64,000 bases of DNA from Phallusia mammillata (lineage: Eukaryota; Chordata; Ascidiacea; Phlebobranchia; Ascidiidae), in assembly GCA_003260075.1 (NCBI GenBank), contig QLIY01000041.1:254344-318343 (forward strand), given 5' to 3'. The notes under the pieces were generated by a model. The model was not told where the DNA came from, searched no databases, and was given only the letters and a program-made list of their open reading frames with translations. The position numbers and the translations under genes are program-made. Below, in pieces: positions 1 through 10,885 of the stretch. The number at the start of each line of letters is the position of its first letter. Position 1 is the stretch's first letter.

Positions 1-549
1 TCGGGCAGACGGTGAACCATTCGGACTCTGTCATCACAAATTTCGGTTTGAAACTTATATTTATTTTCAGCAGAGCTTTCTTTACTGCATAGGTTGGCAC
101 TTGTGCACCAAGTGATGTAGAAGTGTGTATTTGTAAACATCTTTGTTAAAATTTAAACCAGTTTTAGAATGCTTGTTCTGTGTTTGTTATGACGTAGTAA
201 TCCTAAAACCTATTCTACACGCATGATTCTGTGTAATTTCTGTCCAAATCAGATGACATTAACCACTATTGTAGCAAAAATGTTGGCACGCTAAGCCATT
301 ACAATATGAACATGACAAGAAAATTGACACGCGGTGTTTGTTGCCTTTGCTAGTTTGCTACTGCAATTGCATTGAATTTGTGTGTCACACACTGTGTGTG
401 GAAACGAACGTATCACATACAAGTACCTTCCATCGGGAGCGTAAAAGTCTGCGTTGAACGTGTTTGCATCGTTTGGGACGTTGTGAGGTTTTATCTGCGA
501 AATATGGTGAAGATAAGTTTGTGGCTACAGATTCAATCGCAACCAAACA

Positions 550-770
550 AGTAATATGAAAACGGACCTCCGGTATTGATGACGGGACCACTTCGGGCGT
601 GTCTTCGAAAACGTCTTCGCCTTGTGTGACGTCACCAGTTGCTACGTCATCACCATTGTTACGTGGCGTGACGTCAGGCAGTCGGACAACTCCGTTTTGT
701 TTTTCGGCGAATTCGTCTCGAAGAAATCGCATGTGTCTTAGATTTGGCGGAACTGATATCGAAACTGAAA
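550..770 (-). CDS. Possible further exon of the left-edge minus-strand gene
   Basis: An open minus-strand frame of protein-like composition (acidic, with RFLRDEFAEKQNG and repeated GDDVATGDV-like segments) follows a good acceptor (CTTTCAG, near 768) and ends at a GAG|GTCCGT donor near 557. The acceptor phase (1) does not match the phase-2 donor of the exon ending at 1332. So either another exon lies between them or this belongs to a different transcript. No family recognised. Confidence 0.3.
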
Positions 771-820
771 GTTTACAGAGAATTTGGTTTAAGCTTGTTA
801 CCACAAAACACGTGTAGGAG

Positions 821-1093
821 CAGTGGTGGGATTTAGCCGGTTCGCACTGGTTTTATAGAACCGTTTTACGAAATTCTACTAGATCAGCGAACCGGTTAGC
901 ATTACTGGTTACTGTCAATGGACTTTTTGTAACAGAGCCGACTGAAAAAATGACTTTTGTGATAGAACCGGCTGACAAAAAATTTGAATCCCTGAAAAAT
1001 ATGACTTTTGTGATAGAACCGCTGCAAAATATGACTTTTGTGTATGACTTTTGTGACAGAACCGGCTGACACAAAATTTGAATTCCACCACTG
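821..1093. mobile_element. hAT-like MITE, copy 1
   Basis: Terminal inverted repeats CAGTGGTGGGA at the left and its complement (TTCCACCACTG) at the right bound 273 bp. The flanks carry a near-perfect 8-bp target-site duplication (tgtaggag / tgtagagg). The interior repeats a roughly 30-bp motif containing ATGACTTTTGTGATAGAACC several times. No transposase is encoded. A related copy in opposite orientation is at 59839-60018. Confidence 0.75.
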
Positions 1094-1141
1094 TGTAGAG
1101 GCGTTATTGTGAAGCAAGTTTCATTTGCTTATTGTATTATT

Positions 1142-1252
1142 GGTATAAAATAACGGCCCAGATAGACGTACAAAGCGACATGCTTTATTTTTTTAACGTT
1201 TTGGCAAATACTCAACAGTAGTAACCTTCATATATGAAGGCCACATCAGTTT
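1142..1252. repeat. Dispersed repeat, copy 1
   Basis: The stretch from AATAACGGCCCAGATAGACG to GGCCACATCAGTT is repeated with changes at about 56082-56180. Its end part is also found in opposite orientation near 44664-44705. No coding capacity is seen. Confidence 0.55.
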
Positions 1253-1331
1253 TCTATTGTTTTGTTCTCGGTGTTATGACTTTGGTTTGACTGTTGATTT
1301 GTATGTGTGAGATATTTGATGGAAGTTTAAC

Positions 1332-2640
1332 TCACATTTCCGTTTGCTTGAGTTTCTGACAGACCACGAGTTAACTCTGTCTTGAATCTGTTCGTTTTGT
1401 TTTTTCTGTTGCTTCAGTTTCTTCTTTCTTCGTCTTTCCGCGACGGGATCCTCGTCATTATCGAGATTGTAAAATAGGCTGCAACGTATGAACGTAATTC
1501 GTCATAAAGTGGTTAATTTTTACCTTTGAAATTTACGAGAGAGTCTGGGTTAAAATTTTACATCGAAGAAAACTCGTAAAGTTTATGGGGATTTATTGTC
1601 TGGAAATGATTAATTTCTCCCGGAAAACTTGTTGCTTTCCTGATCGCTCCAGTAAAAAAACAACCTAACTGACTCAAGCAACTCACTCGAGTGACTTTTC
1701 GAGTTCTTTTGCGGTTTTGTGGTGGTTTTTGTTGGATCCTGGGGCACTCTGGTATCCAAAGTAATTTCTGCCGTATCCTGGAATCGACAAATCACATAAA
1801 CGTGGATTCATGGAGAAAACAAAATATTTACACAAACCGTTGTCAATTTGCGCGAGTGTTGGTTGATTTTTGATCGCGGAATTTTCTCGGCTGTTTTCAA
1901 GTTGTGGCTCTGCAAGGTGGATGACACCTGCGTACCGGAAGTTTAAGTTAATTCACATCAATACCTACCACTGGAGGTCGCCTACCGTGTTTGCGGCCTC
2001 CCATTTCCTTTGCTGTTTTCGCTTCTTCCAACAACTTCAAATTTCTCAATTCTCTCTTGAGCATTGTCTGTTCCCGTTTTATCTGAGCCATATGATATCT
2101 ATGTCGAAATATGCTGGTTAGTTTGCAGTAAGTTCAGCTGGTTGGTCGGGTTGGGGCGTGTGAAAAATATCATCAACTATCTGTACTTATTACACAATCT
2201 ATGATTTCATGCGTTTAGGTGATAACGAAGTTAACAAAGTTGCCGGTACATTGGTCAGTTTACATTATAATGACAATATTTACAGTGATTTGGTGAATAT
2301 TGTTTAAGTTTGTTAAAATCACTTGGCCCACTGGGAGCCTAGCAACAAAAACGTTGCCAGTACGTCGATATATTTAAATTATATTCGTCAGGATTTCACC
2401 GCCATCTTTGCTGTTGAAGCGACCGAGTGGAAACCAGTCACGTGGAATGTTTGCATAAGCCCAATTCACTCATGTACATTCTATATGCAGTTGAACAACA
2501 CTTGAGACAAGATATTACCTCATTTCGTCATCGATGCCTCCTACGTCATTGAAACGGCGTGCTAGCCTCGCATCAGCCCTTTTGCTGGCTTGTCTTGCAG
2601 CTTCGCTACGCTTGAAAATATCATTATTGAATCTCTTCAT
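1332..2640 (-). CDS. Coiled-coil protein, partial gene (possibly CCDC190-like)
   Basis: Five phase-compatible exons read on the minus strand: 2640-2519, 2113-1986, 1909-1838, 1777-1687 and 1478-1332. Together they give about 186 residues, and the gene must continue toward or past the left edge because no stop is reached in phase. The start ATG at 2640 begins MKRFNNDIF. Residues about 10-85 are a charged, probably helical segment (KRADARLARRFND, later LKRELRNLKLLEEAK). The fifth exon is very basic and glutamine-rich (RRRKKKLKQQKKQ). The spacing of the first helix (basic x-ARL-x-RR, then a REQ-x-x-L-x-REL heptad stretch) reminds me of the vertebrate CCDC190 family, but this is recall and weak. 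No function can be given. The 3' exons are unresolved. Confidence 0.5.
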
Positions 2641-3364
2641 TGTCCACAACAATCGGCTTGTTCTTATTCTAACAGTTGCTTATTTTTGTTACGTAACAAC
2701 AGATATCGCGAAAATGTGCTGGGCTGAAATCACATGAACTGATGTGAAAAAGAAAAAACTCGACTATTGCGTTACAAAAGGACATTCTACTTAACATTGT
2801 TTTTAACAACAACATTCGCGAAGCACCACTAAACTGAAACTAATGACAACTAAATGACTTTCGTCCACAAACAGCCATAAACCTTCTTCGATTTCATTCA
2901 CGTCATATGTGATTGTTACGCTCACAACAGGTGGTTATGACGTCACAAAGCCTTCGCGTTAGAAGTTAATGGAAGTTCGCGAAGCAACAAATAAAGTCAT
3001 AATTTGCGTGTCCGATTTTCTTCCGCTTCAGCTATTCCTACTTTCCACTTCACATTAATTCACTTTCAGTTAACTTGTAACTTGTAACTCTCCTGTGGTC
3101 AACTTTTGATTCAATACTTCAATAATACGTTCATCAAAACTGCGTTTTCTTGTCTTAGCTGGTAACTCGTCTCAAAACCTTCCCTTGCAATTCTGTGCGA
3201 ATCCCATCAGACCAAACAACGCTGACAAAAGCCACCGCTCCGTTTATATTTGTCTGGTAAATATTTACAGAGCGCAATAAAACATTCAATCTCGGTCGCA
3301 TCGACCTCGCAGAGTCGGTACCTACTTTCCCAGCTTTGCTACGTCACAATCCGCGAAACCTTCT

Positions 3365-3457
<93 letters not shown>

Positions 3458-4300
3458 CGTCATCGGGCTTGAGCGCGGAATCGATTTTTGATTGGTTGGG
3501 ACAATTCGTGTTGTTAAAAGCTCCCCTTCATATTGTTGTTGTAACCTCCTGCCCGAACCGGGCCACTGTAAAAATATTCGCTCTCCAATTATGTCTGGTA
3601 TGCTTGTAATGGTTTCACCTCATTACTACGTTGAAACGAAATAACTTAATCAACTGTTCTTTTCTTATAGACGGAAACTGACGATGCCTTCTAAACAGGC
3701 GAAATAAATATTTCTGCAAATAGAAGATTACACTGACGCTGATCGTATGCCGCTGTTTTTCAGTATATTTTGTACATCAACTGTAACAAGTGCGGAATTT
3801 CAACTAAACCTTTAGTCACGTCTGACGTGGGTTTCTGTAGAAATCAATGATACAACTTTGAAACAATTTGTCATCTACTTTCTAGGTTGATCAAGTCGTC
3901 TTGCTCTAACGTGATATTGTCCACGGCGGGTCTTGTTGAGGTTTCAAAACAGTTGGCGGTGATTATAAGCGCGCAGTTTTGTAAACATGCGTTTGTAATT
4001 GTCTGAATGTAACTGGACACGGCAAATACTTACGGGTTTATGACATAGGCATGTTTACGTTACTTGATACGTCTGTAACTTAGTGTATGGAATAATGCGA
4101 GCATAAACAACCGGAAATTATTTTATTAAGCACTCCAATAAAACGCAGCGTTTTGTTGAGAAAAACATTACAAATCATTTGTACCTCCAGTTTTGTCCGA
4201 ATTAGACAAAGATCCGGATTAACAAAATCCGGTTTAACCGAGGTATTTTGATGTAAAGCCCGTTTAATTTAATTTTATCACTGCTTTTTGGATCGAGATT
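2641..4300. other. Non-coding stretch with a long poly-G run
   Basis: No convincing gene is seen. It lies upstream of the left-edge gene and may hold its promoter. Positions 3365-3455 are an uninterrupted run of 91 G, which I treat as probable sequencing or assembly artefact. Confidence 0.5.
3365..3455. repeat. Poly-G homopolymer, 91 bases
   Basis: Ninety-one uninterrupted G. Comparable runs at 22989-23066, 40891-40935, 55077-55143 and 47308-47319 coincide with damaged exons or duplicated joins, so this is more likely an artefact than native DNA. Confidence 0.9.
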
Positions 4301-4310
4301 ATAATCTGGC

Positions 4311-4372
<62 letters not shown>

Positions 4373-4481
4373 NACCCAGGACTCTCCCGGGGACGAATCC
4401 CGATCAGGGTTTTTATGTCTGTATATGGGTCAGGCGCGCCGGACCATTCGGCCAAGTTCCTGCCCATAATCTGGCATATTT
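4301..4481 (-). mobile_element. tRNA-derived SINE with 16-bp target-site duplication, copy 1
   Basis: The same 16 bases (ATAATCTGGCATATTT) flank the insertion at 4301-4316 and 4466-4481. On the minus strand the element starts GGGCAGGAACTTGGCCGAAT and ends in a run of 59 A (poly-T at 4314-4372 on the plus strand, then an N at 4373). TGGCCGAATGG resembles a Pol III box A of a Leu/Ser tRNA, and GGGATTCGTCCCC a degenerate box B. The body is only about 90 bp and encodes nothing. A second copy lies at 27760-27858. Confidence 0.8.
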
Positions 4482-6019
4482 GTTAGTATGCGCTTCTCAC
4501 TGTTACTTAGCGGCATAAAGTTTGGTGCTTTGGTGCCACAAGGTGGCGAAAATAAGCACTGACTGCTTTTCACAAACACACGCTTTGTTTGTAGATTAGG
4601 GTTACCAGGCATTTGGAATTTCCCGGACATATCCGGAATTTTGGGGTTAAATCTGAGTCCGGAAATAATTTTCAAATACATTCCATGTCCGAAATTTTAG
4701 CCTCTATAACACTACAATTTTTATTGACCGAAATTGTCTTCCTGGGAAGATATACGCGAAGGGGAATAAATGCCTCATCACATTAATATTCGAAACAGAT
4801 TGCTTGTTTTTTTCCTTATTTTAGCGAACAACGATGTTTAGGGCGGTTTGCGATTTCTTTTGTCTATGCGGTTTTGATACACAATGCTATAAAACATAAT
4901 ATGGCCCCAGTTCGGTTTCGAGAAAGGTATTTATAAAAAAAATGTCAAGAATTTGCTCACTTCTATATGGCAAGCTTATTGTAGATGGGTATGATAGTTG
5001 ATTAATTGGTGAAAGGACGTCCGTATTATGCACTAACATACGGAAACCGATTTATGAGGAAATCTGACGCAAAATTTATTACAACGTTCGGTCGTTTTTA
5101 GCCTTTATAGAGCGCTTAATTACCATAATTGTGATGGATAATTTGACACTAGCAATTTAGCAAAAAATTGCTCTGAGCGAAGTTTTTTTAGTTTTGCAAC
5201 GAAGTGTTAAATCTCCTGGTTTAAATTCTAGTATGAATGCTACACTGTGACATCACATTCACAATTACGTAATTAGAATAAACATTCATTAACTTTCAGG
5301 TAAGGCAGGAGGTGCAGTCAGCGTGTTGCTGGAGTAATCAGTGCAACGTAACGTTTTAGGCAAGTTTTGCTTGAGGCAAGCGCTTCAACATTTGCAGTCT
5401 GTTCCGACTTCAGTTTTGTTGTGAGGTGTTGCGTTGGAGTTTAGTTAGTAAGATTTGTTGTACCACAGTTTAGTTTGAATGTAGTGGATACATTTTGCAG
5501 GCATTTCTGCATTTTAAAAACATGTGATTTTTGCAGAACAGTTTATTTCTCTTCTTAGTAAGCCTTGCAGATGCTTTTAAGTTTTAGGCATGTTTTCAAA
5601 AAAATTAAAAAGAGTTTTGGGACTTTTATATGCGACAAAGTTTTCATTTTTGTTGGATATATTTTGTATTGAATACATTCTCTTTTGGATATATTTTCTA
5701 TCACATATATTTTCGAATGGATATATTTGCCGAGGTTAAAAACATGAAGCCCTAATGGTTGAAATGTAAGTGAACTTTCCAAATAACATTGGTAACAATT
5801 TATTAATTTTTTTGTTTAGTAAAGCAAACATGAATAATAATTGCACAACATTTGTCAAACGTTTCAAACATTATCATAACAATGTTGTTTATTACACATG
5901 AAATTGTCATTTTTAAATTATGGCTAGCACTTAAATTATTTGTCGTTATACATTATTTATGATTTCTTTTTACATCATGTACAAAATATTGAAAATTTTT
6001 TCACAGTGGTTTGATTTGT
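4482..6019. other. Gene-free stretch downstream of gene A
   Basis: AT-rich sequence, no supported exon on either strand. It contains the 3' flank of the gene A transcript. Nothing else recognised. Confidence 0.5.
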
Positions 6020-8882
6020 TTAGAAAAGTTGTTGCATGAAAAATCCAATGATCGCTAGGACCGATACAATCATCAGGTTTTGAAGTGGTCGATTGGAAGC
6101 ATTCATCCCTGAAATAAGTAAGATGTTTTTTCAGTTACCAGTGGAAAGCAAAAACATGATTTATTACAATACCACAATATTGGATTGCATACAATTGTCA
6201 GATGGGAGGTTAATTTTGTTCGGTTTATTAGAAGTGGTTTGAAAAGATCGTTTTTGTGGTGTTTGTAAATTACCCTAATTGTCGGTTTACCGGATAATTG
6301 GTTTTGAATTATTGTTTTTGCGTTTTTTTGGTGTTGGTAAGATACCTTGGTTGCAGCCGTCCAAGATGCATGTTTTGTTGCATTCCATAAAAGTTGTTTG
6401 GTCGATCACACTTTCTGAACATCCGTTGCCGATTTCAACATGCGCACAACCCCGGGTGATTGACCTTGTGTAACCTGTGCGACCGTGCAGAACTTGACCT
6501 GGAAATATTGTTGGTTGTCAGCATTAGGTGTTAAGGCATATCTCACTGGTTGCTATGGGCGACACGAACCTGTTAAATCGCCCGACTTTCCGATATCGTG
6601 GTAGTAACACCGAGACATAAACGGCCAAACACATTGTGTGGGGGCGGGAGGGTTGAACAGACATTCGTCATAACCATCAGCAGTGCCGGACGATGAACAT
6701 TGACTGCACGTGGGACGGTTGGCTGCAAATTTAAAAGTCATACTGTTAAAGGTATACAAGTAGTTTTGTGAACGAACACTATATTGTGGTCAGTTTGATT
6801 TTGGCCATCGTAGGTTAATTACAGGAGTTATTTTGATTTTTGCGCTGAATAGAAAAACCGCAGAACTTACGCCACCCGATGTTACATCCGTCGATTTGAC
6901 AGCTTTCCTGACAAACTGTTTTGTAGCCGCTTGTTGTTCCTAGTTGGGTTTCTGTGCATTGCGCAGTGAGGGCGCTTGTTCCGCATCCACGCTCGATCGA
7001 AACGAACTTGTATTCAGGCAAAGCTGGAAAAAAATATCGATGTAAAGTTGTGGATAGCGTTACTGAAACACCGCGCAAAAAACTTCCAAAAAAGCAAAAA
7101 CATAGTTGCTAACGCTAGTGCTAAAGCGCTTGTAACTTTCTACCTTCGTTGGTGCTGAGGTCGGTCTTGTTGGAAGTGTAATAAGTCGTTGTCGCATAGC
7201 AGTGTGTGGACGCAGCGGGGCAGAGTGTCCTGCTGACAGTTGACGATGCGCAACTACCCGAGTCAATTACATCTGTGCACTGGAGGCAGTATAGAGCAGT
7301 TATTTCACTTCCATCCAATAATCCGTTTGCTGCGGAAATAAATTGTCAGTTGTGCGTATTGTGGATATTTAGTTTTTATGCTATGCAAGTTACGTGTTGC
7401 TGTGTTGCAGTTGTCAGTTGCGCACGTGCTTACGCAAGTGTATTCGTTATATGCGCTGTACTGAGGGTCGGTAGGAGTGGAGAAGAAGCACTCATCTCTG
7501 TAGTTCAGCTCAGTAGCGCAGCCTCTCACAACTCTGGTACGCACCACATTTTCACCTGCGCAAGAAAATCGTTTTTTAATTTCTGCTTGACCTTAATTAG
7601 CTGACAAGTTCAGCGCACCCTTAAATCAGTCTGTGTATTTAGGTTTTGCAATAATAAATAAAAACTGGAATCGTCTGTTGAGCATCTGTGGGCCAGGACG
7701 ATTACTGTATTAGTACATCGTTATTCTGCCTGACCCCGCATGTCTTGCATCAACTTACTGGCGTCAAAGAGGGTCGTGCGAGTTGTGGTGCAGTAGTTTT
7801 GTGTTGTTAGTGGACAAGTGCTTCCTGTGGCTCTGCTCGCACAAGTAGTGTCAGTTTCTTCATCGCATTGCACACAACTACGAAATGCTGATGTTGAAAC
7901 TGTGCAAAACAAAAAATGTTCGTAATTTAATTAACAACTGATATGGGCTTTTCCAAATCTGGGCTTTTCCAAATCTGCGCTTTATGTATAGAGACAATGG
8001 CAAAATTCCCGCAAAGCACTGCAACAAGTTACCTGTGGTTGAACAGTCCGCTCCAGTGTATCCCGAGTTACACATGCAGGTTCCCGTGAAATAATCGCAA
8101 TTCCCTTGTCCTAAGTCGTTTGAGCAATTGCTCTGGCAAACCTGAAGATTGTCTGAAATCGAAATATCCAAAGTTAAGTCAGAGTCATTTCTGCTACGAA
8201 GTAATATGTTACTCGAACTTTGAGCTTTATTCATAGCTGCGCTAATTTTAATCAATATTTGTGGCCAATGGAAATCGAGTCAAATCCAGACACGAACTAA
8301 CGGTTTGAGCTTACTTGTCGTCACTGTGTTGCAGTTGTTCGTTGTACATGATTGTTGGCATGTTGTTCTTTCCACACCATTGTTGAATGATGTTGAGCAT
8401 TTTGTTGATGTTGGAGCACCAGTTTCAGTTGTAACTGGATCGCTTGATCCGTCATAACATCCACGCACGACACTCACCACTAAACCTGAACGGTAACACA
8501 CAAGCATGTAAATACGTTTTCGAAATGTTCTGGTTTTTCGGTCTTTATAATTTCATTCGCAGCTAAAGGTTTGCAAATATGTGAAAGACTAACAGCAATT
8601 TGTGGCCTACCGTCATCTATCTCAAAAGTTGCGTGACAATATGGAGAGCTTGTTGTTGGGCATGTGATGGATGCGACGCTTGTAGCTCTGTCGTAACAAT
8701 CGTTGTTGATGAAAGGCTCCCCGTTGAAGTAAGATTGGGAACAAGACCTGCAGGTTCTTGTGATTTGTCCTGGAAACCCAATGCATCGAGTTAACCGGCG
8801 AACAAAACGCAAACATTTCATGCAACTTACCATTTACGAGCACCAAAGAAAGTGCAAAGATTGTCAACAACAACAACTTCAT
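6020..8882 (-). CDS. Gene A: GPI-anchored protein with four LU (Ly6/uPAR) domains and one EGF-like domain
   Basis: Eleven exons: 8882-8831, 8769-8611, 8485-8315, 8152-8033, 7899-7759, 7555-7394, 7329-7144, 7023-6871, 6722-6570, 6498-6346, 6108-6020. They give about 512 aa, all introns phase 1. Exon 1 is a signal peptide (MKLLLLTIFALSLVLVNG). Exon pairs 2+3, 5+6, 7+8 and 9+10 each make one LU domain: CxxC opening, then closing CTTNNCN, CATDNCN, CQIDGCN and CILDGCN. Exon 4 is EGF-like (CNSGYTGADC). The last exon carries NASN followed by a hydrophobic tail ending at the stop, typical of a GPI signal. It should sit on the outer leaflet of the plasma membrane. LU proteins bind ligands or modulate receptors; the ligand here is unknown. 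It is the most divergent member of the array. Nothing looks broken. Confidence 0.85.
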
Positions 8883-10885
8883 TTTTTTAAATAATTAGTT
8901 TACAACTATCACCTAATCCTACTTCTGCAAAACAAAACATATGCTGTAAACCAAAGAAATATTGTAAACAAACATTTCCACCTGCGCCCTGTCTCCGACA
9001 AACTTCGGATTTATCTGTTTAATCAATGTATTGTCTACATTTCAACTCCTCTGACACAAACTTGCATTTTCTGTCAACATTAAACTAAAACGTAGAAAAT
9101 CGAAATGTTTGCGGGGACGAAAAATAAATTATCGCGCGTGCTGAGACTGTTCGGTTCCACCCTGCTTGCTTTCCATCTATATAAGCTTAAGCTAAAGTGG
9201 TCATTTGTAATTACCTGAGTTGATCTTGCATTTACGCCATAAAGCGACTTTTTAATCACAAACTTTGCGTTAGTATTTTGTGCGTCATAAAACGTCGTTG
9301 GTTTCAACCCTTTCCTGAATAAACTTGACTCCCGATTGCCTCTTGCACTAGTCCAGCGGTTCCCAAACTGGGGTCCGCGGTCCTTTAGGGGTCCGTGAGG
9401 CAATTTTTGGGGGACCGCGAAGCGGTTGAAGTAATTCTATAATCTTATTTGGCGTCAGTTTGTGCCACTAAATAAGTTTAAAATCAAAGTAGAATTGAGA
9501 ATCGACTGTCTCCATTGCTAAACAATGGCCTTTATTGAATGACAACTATCAAAAATGCAATTGTTCGCGCACAATCGTAATGTTTTTGTCCTGTTTGTGA
9601 TGTCACATGCTGTCTTTGGATGATTGTTATGCGCAATTTTGCATAACTAGCTAAAATCCTGCAATCAACTTTCGTTTTTCTGAAATACACATTTAGGCTT
9701 AAGGACCGCGAGCCCTCGAAATAATGGCAAACGGACCGTTTTGATAAAAATATGAAAAAGTTTGGGAACCACTGCACTAGTCCTACTTTCACAACACTAG
9801 CATAACGTTTGCCAAGCCCTGGTTTAACGTTTTGGTCGCTACTATGGGTAGCAAAAGGTTTCAAATCTTTTATATCATCTAGACCAGGAAAAGACAGAGA
9901 GATATGTTTTGCAAATACAACGTTGTGGCAATATATGGGAAGCTTACCTTTCCAAGGCACCTAGAAGTAAAAATATTTAACCAAACTTAATATCATAAAA
10001 AAATTATATAAATAAACCATTCCCTAACGTAAATAAGTACATTTCTAAAGGATAAGTGTTTTTTCCAAACTACACGCTTTTTATATCTATTTGGGCCATT
10101 ATTTTTATCATTAACTTACGCGAATTATGTTTAATCCCCATGTTAAGTACATTTCGTGCAACAAAAATTTAGCTGTTTGAAAGAGGGTTATAGCCTTAAT
10201 GCACGTTTGAACGTTGTTTAAATGTTTATTATTGTGGACCAGGTTTTTGTGATACTGTCCGTCAAAAGTCATTTGCATTGCACACGTCTTCTTGGATTGG
10301 TTTCTTCCTTGTATATGTGCAGTACAAATAACATTATTAAAATCTAAAGGCCGTAGCCCGAATTGAAACTTTGAAACTTATGCACAGACCCTCGGTATGA
10401 ACATTTTTGTAGCTTACGTGCGTGTGACATGGCGTCTTGTGTCATTTTAAACCTGTGACATTAATATGTACGAAGAATAAGCAACCTTCCATTGTTTTAA
10501 TCAAACTGCAAATTAGCTTTATCAAACATCGGATACTACTGTTGGTTTATTAAATTCAAACTTCTTAAACAGAATTATATATAACATGCAATAATTACGA
10601 TCTCAAAATTGTAAAATGTGGAAGATTATCTACACTACGTGAATTAACATTACACAAACACATCGAATTAGGTAAAATACAAAACAATGCACAAGTAACA
10701 GAATTAAATTTTCATGTTGTCGAAACTGAACAGTCCACTCCAGTTTTACATCCGGCAGCAAATTATTTGCCTTCATTTGGAATCGGAGAAGTGGAAACAA
10801 TAATTTATAAATGATGAGACAATTGGTGAATTACTGAAATTACAGTGAGTGGTGCGTGGGATATTTACACTGGGTTGTTGGTCGG
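8883..10885. other. Spacer between genes A and B
   Basis: No gene supported. It holds the promoter side of gene A, a hAT-like element at 9354-9774, and otherwise AT-rich sequence without recognisable exons. Confidence 0.5.
9354..9774. mobile_element. hAT-like non-autonomous element with perfect 8-bp TSD
   Basis: Ends are CAGCGGTTCCCAAACT at the left and AGTTTGGGAACCACTG at the right, an imperfect inverted repeat with the common hAT CAG-GGTTCCCAAACT signature. The 8-bp duplication CACTAGTC is present at 9346-9353 and 9775-9782. The interior is 421 bp in total and has no transposase. Confidence 0.85.

Noticed and set aside
372-817. Plus-strand short frames near the left edge
   Set aside because: They are shadows of the longer, more protein-like minus-strand frame and do not start with ATG in the first case.
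3365-3455. G-quadruplex or telomere-like element
   Set aside because: A pure homopolymer with no TTAGGG-type periodicity; other runs in the window demonstrably replace native sequence.
3250-3609. Open frame with a long poly-glycine stretch
   Set aside because: The frame exists only because of the 91-G homopolymer; flanking codons show no conservation or splice logic.
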